Assembly (NCBI GenBank): GCA_002309585.1
Contig: DBXN01000057.1
Location: 19,950-38,096, forward strand
Length of the DNA stretch: 18,147 bases
Reading direction: 5' to 3'
DNA from: Verrucomicrobia bacterium UBA1211
Lineage (GTDB): Bacteria > Verrucomicrobiota > Kiritimatiellia > RFP12 > UBA1067
The position numbers and the translations under genes are program-made. Positions 15,294-18,147 of this stretch are shown one piece after another. How positions within the stretch are numbered: position 1 is the stretch's first letter; each line of letters begins with the position of its first letter. The notes below the pieces were generated by a model. That model saw only the letters and a list, made by a program, of their open reading frames with translations, did not search any database and was not told where the DNA came from.

Positions 15294-16697
15294 ATGTTCC
15301 AGATGAATCGTCGTGGTTTCATGAAAGGCGCGACCGCTACGACCGCGCTATTGTCTGTCGGCGGATGCGTGTCGGCTCCCAAACTGAAAAGCCCGAATGA
15401 GAAGCTGAATATCGGCGTGATCGGTGTCGGCGGGAAGGGCTGGTCCGATTGGACGCCGATGTTTAATCACGGCGAGAACATCGTGGCGCTGTGCGATGTG
15501 GACCGCGGTCCGGTCGACAGAGCCTTGGAAGAGATCCGGAAAAAGGGCGGGAACCCCAATCAGGTCAAGTGCTACAGCGATTACCGCAAGATGCTGGACG
15601 AGTGCGGCGACAAGCTGGACGTCTGCACCGTCTCCACGCCGGACCACACCCACGCGCCGGCCGCGATCCGCGCGATGAAGCTGGGGTGTCACGTCTACGT
15701 CCAGAAGCCGCTGGTGCGGACGATCTGGGAGGCGCGCTATTTTGAGAAGGTTGCCCGCAAGCAAGGCGTGATTACCCAGATGGGTAACCAGGGCAGCGCG
15801 GACAACGGGTTGCGCCGGAACGTCGAGGTGCTCCGCCGCGGCGTGCTCGGAAACATCACCGAGGTGCACGTTTGGACGAACCGTCCGATTTGGCCGCAGG
15901 GCATTTCCCGTCCGGAAGGCGAGGATCCGGTTCCTGAAACGCTCGATTGGGACAGCTGGATCGGCACCGCGCCCTTCCGCCCCTATAAGAAGGATGTCTA
16001 CCACACCTTCAAGTGGCGCGGGTTCTTCGATTTCGGCACGGGCGCGTTCGGCGACATGGCCTGCCACACGATGAACGTCCCGTTCCGCGGGCTTGAGCTT
16101 GGCGCGGTCGAGTGGGCCGAGTGCAAGACTATCGAGGGTAAGAATAACGACACCTATCCGAGCAAGAGCGTCGTGCAGCTGCACTATGCCGCTCGCAGGG
16201 GCAAGCCCGCCGTCGACCTGTTCTGGTATGACGGCAACCTGAAGCCGGATCCGGATAAAATGCCGCGCGCGGAGATCATGTCGCAGATCAACGCCTCTCT
16301 CGGCAAGATTCCGAACACCGGCTGCCTGATCATCGGCGACAAGGGCATCATGGTCAGCGAGAACGACTATGGCGCCGTGGCCTATGTGGCGCTGAAGGGC
16401 GAGGAGAAGATGAAGGTCGTCGGAAAGCACGAAGCGTGCAGCATCGACGTGATTCCCGAGTTTCTGCCTCGCGCGAAGGCGGGCCACTACATCGAGTTCG
16501 TCAACGCCTGCAAGGGCGAAGAGAAGACCTTCTCCGATATCGATGTCTCCGTCCCGATGCTGGAGGGAATGCTGGTCGGTTGCATCGCGCAGCAGGTGCC
16601 GGGCAAACTGACGTGGAACACCGCGAAGATGGCGTTCGATAATCCCGAGGCCACCAAGTTGGTCCGTCAGGAAGTCCGCAAGGGCTGGGAATTCTAA
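15294..16697 (+). CDS. Tat-exported Gfo/Idh/MocA-family oxidoreductase, probable lipoprotein
   Basis: This 467-aa NAD(P)-dependent sugar-type dehydrogenase starts with a twin-arginine signal (R6-R7 in NRRGFMK) and a lipobox-like VGGC at C25. It is therefore likely exported folded and perhaps lipidated. The Rossmann fold begins at LNIGVIGVGGKG, with CDVDR after beta-2. The family EKP motif reads VQKPL, with catalytic K138. The C-terminal domain has MGNQGSADNGLRR, VHVWTNRPIWPQG, FDFGTGAFGDMACHTMN and SIDVIPEFLPR, all typical of the large Tat-signal subgroup in Planctomycetes, Verrucomicrobia and Bacteroidetes. The substrate is probably a sugar, sugar acid or polyol but cannot be read from sequence. 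GAGAGGAA (15277-15284) sits 9 bases upstream of ATG 15294. The gene appears monocistronic, with its own upstream region and a strong terminator. Confidence 0.95.
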   Translation: MFQMNRRGFMKGATATTALLSVGGCVSAPKLKSPNEKLNIGVIGVGGKGWSDWTPMFNHGENIVALCDVDRGPVDRALEEIRKKGGNPNQVKCYSDYRKMLDECGDKLDVCTVSTPDHTHAPAAIRAMKLGCHVYVQKPLVRTIWEARYFEKVARKQGVITQMGNQGSADNGLRRNVEVLRRGVLGNITEVHVWTNRPIWPQGISRPEGEDPVPETLDWDSWIGTAPFRPYKKDVYHTFKWRGFFDFGTGAFGDMACHTMNVPFRGLELGAVEWAECKTIEGKNNDTYPSKSVVQLHYAARRGKPAVDLFWYDGNLKPDPDKMPRAEIMSQINASLGKIPNTGCLIIGDKGIMVSENDYGAVAYVALKGEEKMKVVGKHEACSIDVIPEFLPRAKAGHYIEFVNACKGEEKTFSDIDVSVPMLEGMLVGCIAQQVPGKLTWNTAKMAFDNPEATKLVRQEVRKGWEF

Positions 16698-16724
16698 TTT
16701 CCGGCGTCAGGATTGACTTGCAAG

Positions 16725-16765
16725 CGGCCGCGATCGAGGGTTTCGATTGCGGCCGTTTTTGTTTT
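16725..16765 (+). terminator. Rho-independent terminator after the oxidoreductase gene
   Basis: A 13-bp stem (16725-16737 with 16743-16755) has one G-T wobble and a 5-base GGGTT loop. It is followed at once by TTTTTGTTTT. It begins 28 bases after the stop codon. This is the strongest intrinsic terminator in the window. Confidence 0.93.
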
Positions 16766-16805
16766 CGGCGGCAATCGCTTTCTCATTGCTTCATCCTGTG
16801 GGATG

Positions 16806-16814
16806 TGCTTAAAT
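16806..16814 (+). promoter_or_regulatory. Probable extended -10 promoter for DUF3127-prmC-nfo
   Basis: TGC followed by TTAAAT (16809-16814) is an extended -10 pattern, with TTGCTT (16786-16791) 17 bases upstream as a partial -35. It lies between the terminator 16725-16765 and the ATG at 16849, exactly where a promoter is required. Confidence 0.4.
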
Positions 16815-16848
16815 ACGGAATAATTCAGGTTTTTGATTGGAGGTCTTT

Positions 16849-17196
16849 ATGGCGGCGCCTTTTGAAGTAGTTGGAACGATCAAAGTCATGATGGATATGA
16901 TGTCCTTTTCAAGCGGGTTCTACAAGCGGGAATTCGTGGTCACGATCGAAGATGACTATCCGCAGGACATCAAGTTCGTATGTAAAAAAGAGAAGTGTTC
17001 GCTGTTGGAAACCGTCGCGGTCGGGGATCGGGTAAAGGTCTCGTTCCGTCTGCGCGGCAGTTTGTTTAAGGAGAAGTATTACGTGGATCTCGACGCCTTC
17101 AAGATCGAAAAGATGGATGTTGACGGCTCGACGATCGAGTATGACAACCTGGAACCGCCGGGAGACAATCCACTGGACGCGGAGATGCCGTTCTAA
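16849..17196 (+). CDS. DUF3127-family OB-fold-like protein with SSB-like acidic tip
   Basis: The 115-aa product fits DUF3127, a small family common in Bacteroidetes and PVC bacteria and thought to adopt an SSB-like OB fold. Visible blocks are EVVGTIKVMM, FYKREFVVTIEDDYPQDIKFVCKKEKC, LLETVAVGDRVKVSFRLRG, KYYVDLDAFKIEKM. The last residues, NPLDAEMPF, resemble the acidic tip of SSB proteins (DDDIPF) that docks DNA-repair partners. The start at ATG 16849 has GGAGG (16839-16843) 5 bases upstream; TTG 16837 overlaps that site and is rejected. The gene ends 3 bases before prmC, so the two are almost certainly cotranscribed. A nucleic-acid-binding role is inferred, not shown. Confidence 0.85.
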   Translation: MAAPFEVVGTIKVMMDMMSFSSGFYKREFVVTIEDDYPQDIKFVCKKEKCSLLETVAVGDRVKVSFRLRGSLFKEKYYVDLDAFKIEKMDVDGSTIEYDNLEPPGDNPLDAEMPF

Positions 17197-17199
17197 CCC

Positions 17200-18072
17200 A
17201 TGCCGGATCCGACGCCATTGCCGTTGCGGGAGTTGTTGACACGGGGGGATGCCTTCCTGCGGCGGAAGGGCATCCCCGACGCGCGGGTTGTCTGTGAGCT
17301 GTTGGCGGCGCGCCTCTTCCAGTGCGGCCGGATGGAGTTGTACCGGTATGCGGACACGCCCCCCGCGGAACGGTTGGTTGAGGCGTTGCGGCGCGGCATC
17401 AAGCGCGTCGCCGACGGTGAGCCCGTCCAGTATGTCCTGGGGCAGTGGGCGTTTCGCGGGTTGACGCTGAAGGTTGATCGACGGGCGCTGATTCCCCGTC
17501 CCGAAACCGAGCAGCTGGTGGAGCGGGTGTTGCGGTCGCCGCAGGCGAAACAGGAGAAACCGCTGGTGGTCGATGTCGGGACCGGAACGGGATGCATCAT
17601 CCTAAGTCTGGCGAAGGAGATGGCGGACGGGTTTTTCGTCGGGCTGGACATCAGTCCCGAAGCTTTGGCGCTGGCGCGCGAGAACGCGGAAGCGACGGGA
17701 CTCGCCGAGAAGGTCCATTTCGCCGAAAGCGACGGTTGCGGCGAGTTCGATCCCGCGAGTGTCGATATTCTGGTCTCCAATCCGCCCTACATCCCGTCGG
17801 GCGAGATTGAGACGCTGGACCCCTGGATCCGGAACCACGAGCCGCTGGGGGCGCTGGACGGCGGTGCGGACGGGTTGGCATTTTACCGGTCGTTTCTGAT
17901 GGACGCCATCATGGTCCTCAAGCCGGGCGGGTGTGTGTTTTTCGAAATCGGTGACGGTCAGGGTCCCGCCCTGCGCGAGCTGATGGAATCCTGCGGGCTG
18001 CGCGACATTCGGATTGAGAAGGATTTCGCCGGCCATGACCGGTATGCGATGGGAATTCAGGATGAAATCTGA
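17200..18072 (+). CDS. prmC: Peptide chain release factor N5-glutamine methyltransferase PrmC (HemK)
   Basis: This 290-aa protein matches PrmC. The N-terminal helical substrate-binding domain (about 1-90) has LLTRGDAFLRRKGIPDARVVCELLAA and GEPVQYVLGQWAFRG. IPRPETEQLVE leads into the class I SAM-dependent methyltransferase domain, with motif I DVGTGTG (125-131), the acidic LDIS after beta-2, and the catalytic N194-P195-P196-Y197 followed by IP. It methylates the glutamine of the GGQ motif of release factors RF1 and RF2 and so improves translation termination. The usual prfA neighbour is not seen in the window. It starts 3 bases after the DUF3127 stop, without room for its own strong ribosome site, which points to translational coupling. 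Confidence 0.96.
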   Translation: MPDPTPLPLRELLTRGDAFLRRKGIPDARVVCELLAARLFQCGRMELYRYADTPPAERLVEALRRGIKRVADGEPVQYVLGQWAFRGLTLKVDRRALIPRPETEQLVERVLRSPQAKQEKPLVVDVGTGTGCIILSLAKEMADGFFVGLDISPEALALARENAEATGLAEKVHFAESDGCGEFDPASVDILVSNPPYIPSGEIETLDPWIRNHEPLGALDGGADGLAFYRSFLMDAIMVLKPGGCVFFEIGDGQGPALRELMESCGLRDIRIEKDFAGHDRYAMGIQDEI

Positions 18073-18093
18073 ACGGTGAAGAGGGGGAACGCT

Positions 18094-18147
18094 ATGTTTT
18101 ATGTCGGTCCGCATGTTTCCATATCCGGCGGTGTCCGTAACGCGCCG
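18094..18147 (+). CDS. nfo: Endonuclease IV (AP endonuclease), 5' fragment
   Basis: Only 18 codons are inside the window: MFYVGPHVSISGGVRNAP. The GPHVSISGG block matches the start of endonuclease IV (typically GAHVSASGG in relatives). That enzyme is a zinc TIM-barrel that cuts the backbone at abasic sites in base excision repair. GAGGGGG (18081-18087) lies 6 bases before ATG 18094. The gene starts 21 bases after prmC and is probably in the same operon. The zinc ligands lie beyond the window, so the call rests on this short but distinctive block. Confidence 0.8.
   Translation, partial: MFYVGPHVSISGGVRNAP

Noticed and set aside
15348..16487. 379-codon open frame on the minus strand
   Set aside because: It lies wholly opposite the Gfo/Idh/MocA gene, whose motifs are unambiguous. 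The antisense product shows only composition-driven Arg/Asp/His-rich sequence.
1..18147. CRISPR array, tRNA, rRNA, insertion sequence, prophage or toxin-antitoxin pair
   Set aside because: I saw no regularly spaced repeats, no cloverleaf-like sequence, no transposase or integrase motif and no phage gene on either strand.

Overview
The window is a gene-dense, mostly GC-rich (about 55-65% by eye) bacterial segment with every supported gene on the + strand. The gene content suggests a PVC-superphylum bacterium (Kiritimatiellota, Lentisphaerota or Verrucomicrobiota). The reasons are giant secreted proteins with LamG, PKD and DxDxDG...WEY..G.DP repeats, a Tat-exported lipoprotein-like Gfo/Idh/MocA oxidoreductase, and a DUF3127 protein. 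The phylum is an inference from family content, not a marker-gene placement.

Layout. (1) 3-4442 is the 3' part of a very large secreted LamG protein whose N-terminus lies upstream of the window, followed by a strong hairpin at 4461-4492. (2) 4541-13324 is an apparent cluster: a 1482-aa secreted M6-family metalloprotease with repeated adhesin-like and Ig-like modules, an M24 Xaa-Pro-type aminopeptidase 13 nt downstream, a 289-nt leader region with a possible small ORF and two hairpins, a secreted two-PKD protein, and a secreted SH3-like/coiled-coil protein. (3) 13400-15129 is a housekeeping cluster: ybaB/ebfC, recR and a YggS-type PLP-binding protein. (4) 15294-16697 is a Tat/lipobox Gfo/Idh/MocA oxidoreductase, preceded by a palindrome and followed by a textbook terminator at 16725-16765. 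(5) 16849-18147 is a DUF3127 OB-fold-like protein, prmC, and the first 18 codons of an endonuclease IV (nfo) that runs off the end.

How it fits together. The left half looks like an extracellular degradation and surface-display region: an exported protease, large beta-sandwich proteins, and a cytoplasmic proline peptidase that could finish digestion of imported peptides. The M6 protease and the PKD protein end in the same roughly 133-residue C-terminal module (calcium-binding-like repeat, then a beta-rich tail ending FMxL), and the LamG protein has a shorter, looser version ending FFRIK. This looks like a shared secretion, sorting or anchoring tail and is the most interesting signal here. The right half is core information processing and repair (YbaB, RecR, an SSB-tip-bearing DUF3127 protein, release-factor methyltransferase, AP endonuclease). 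No tRNA, rRNA, CRISPR array, insertion sequence or phage gene was seen.
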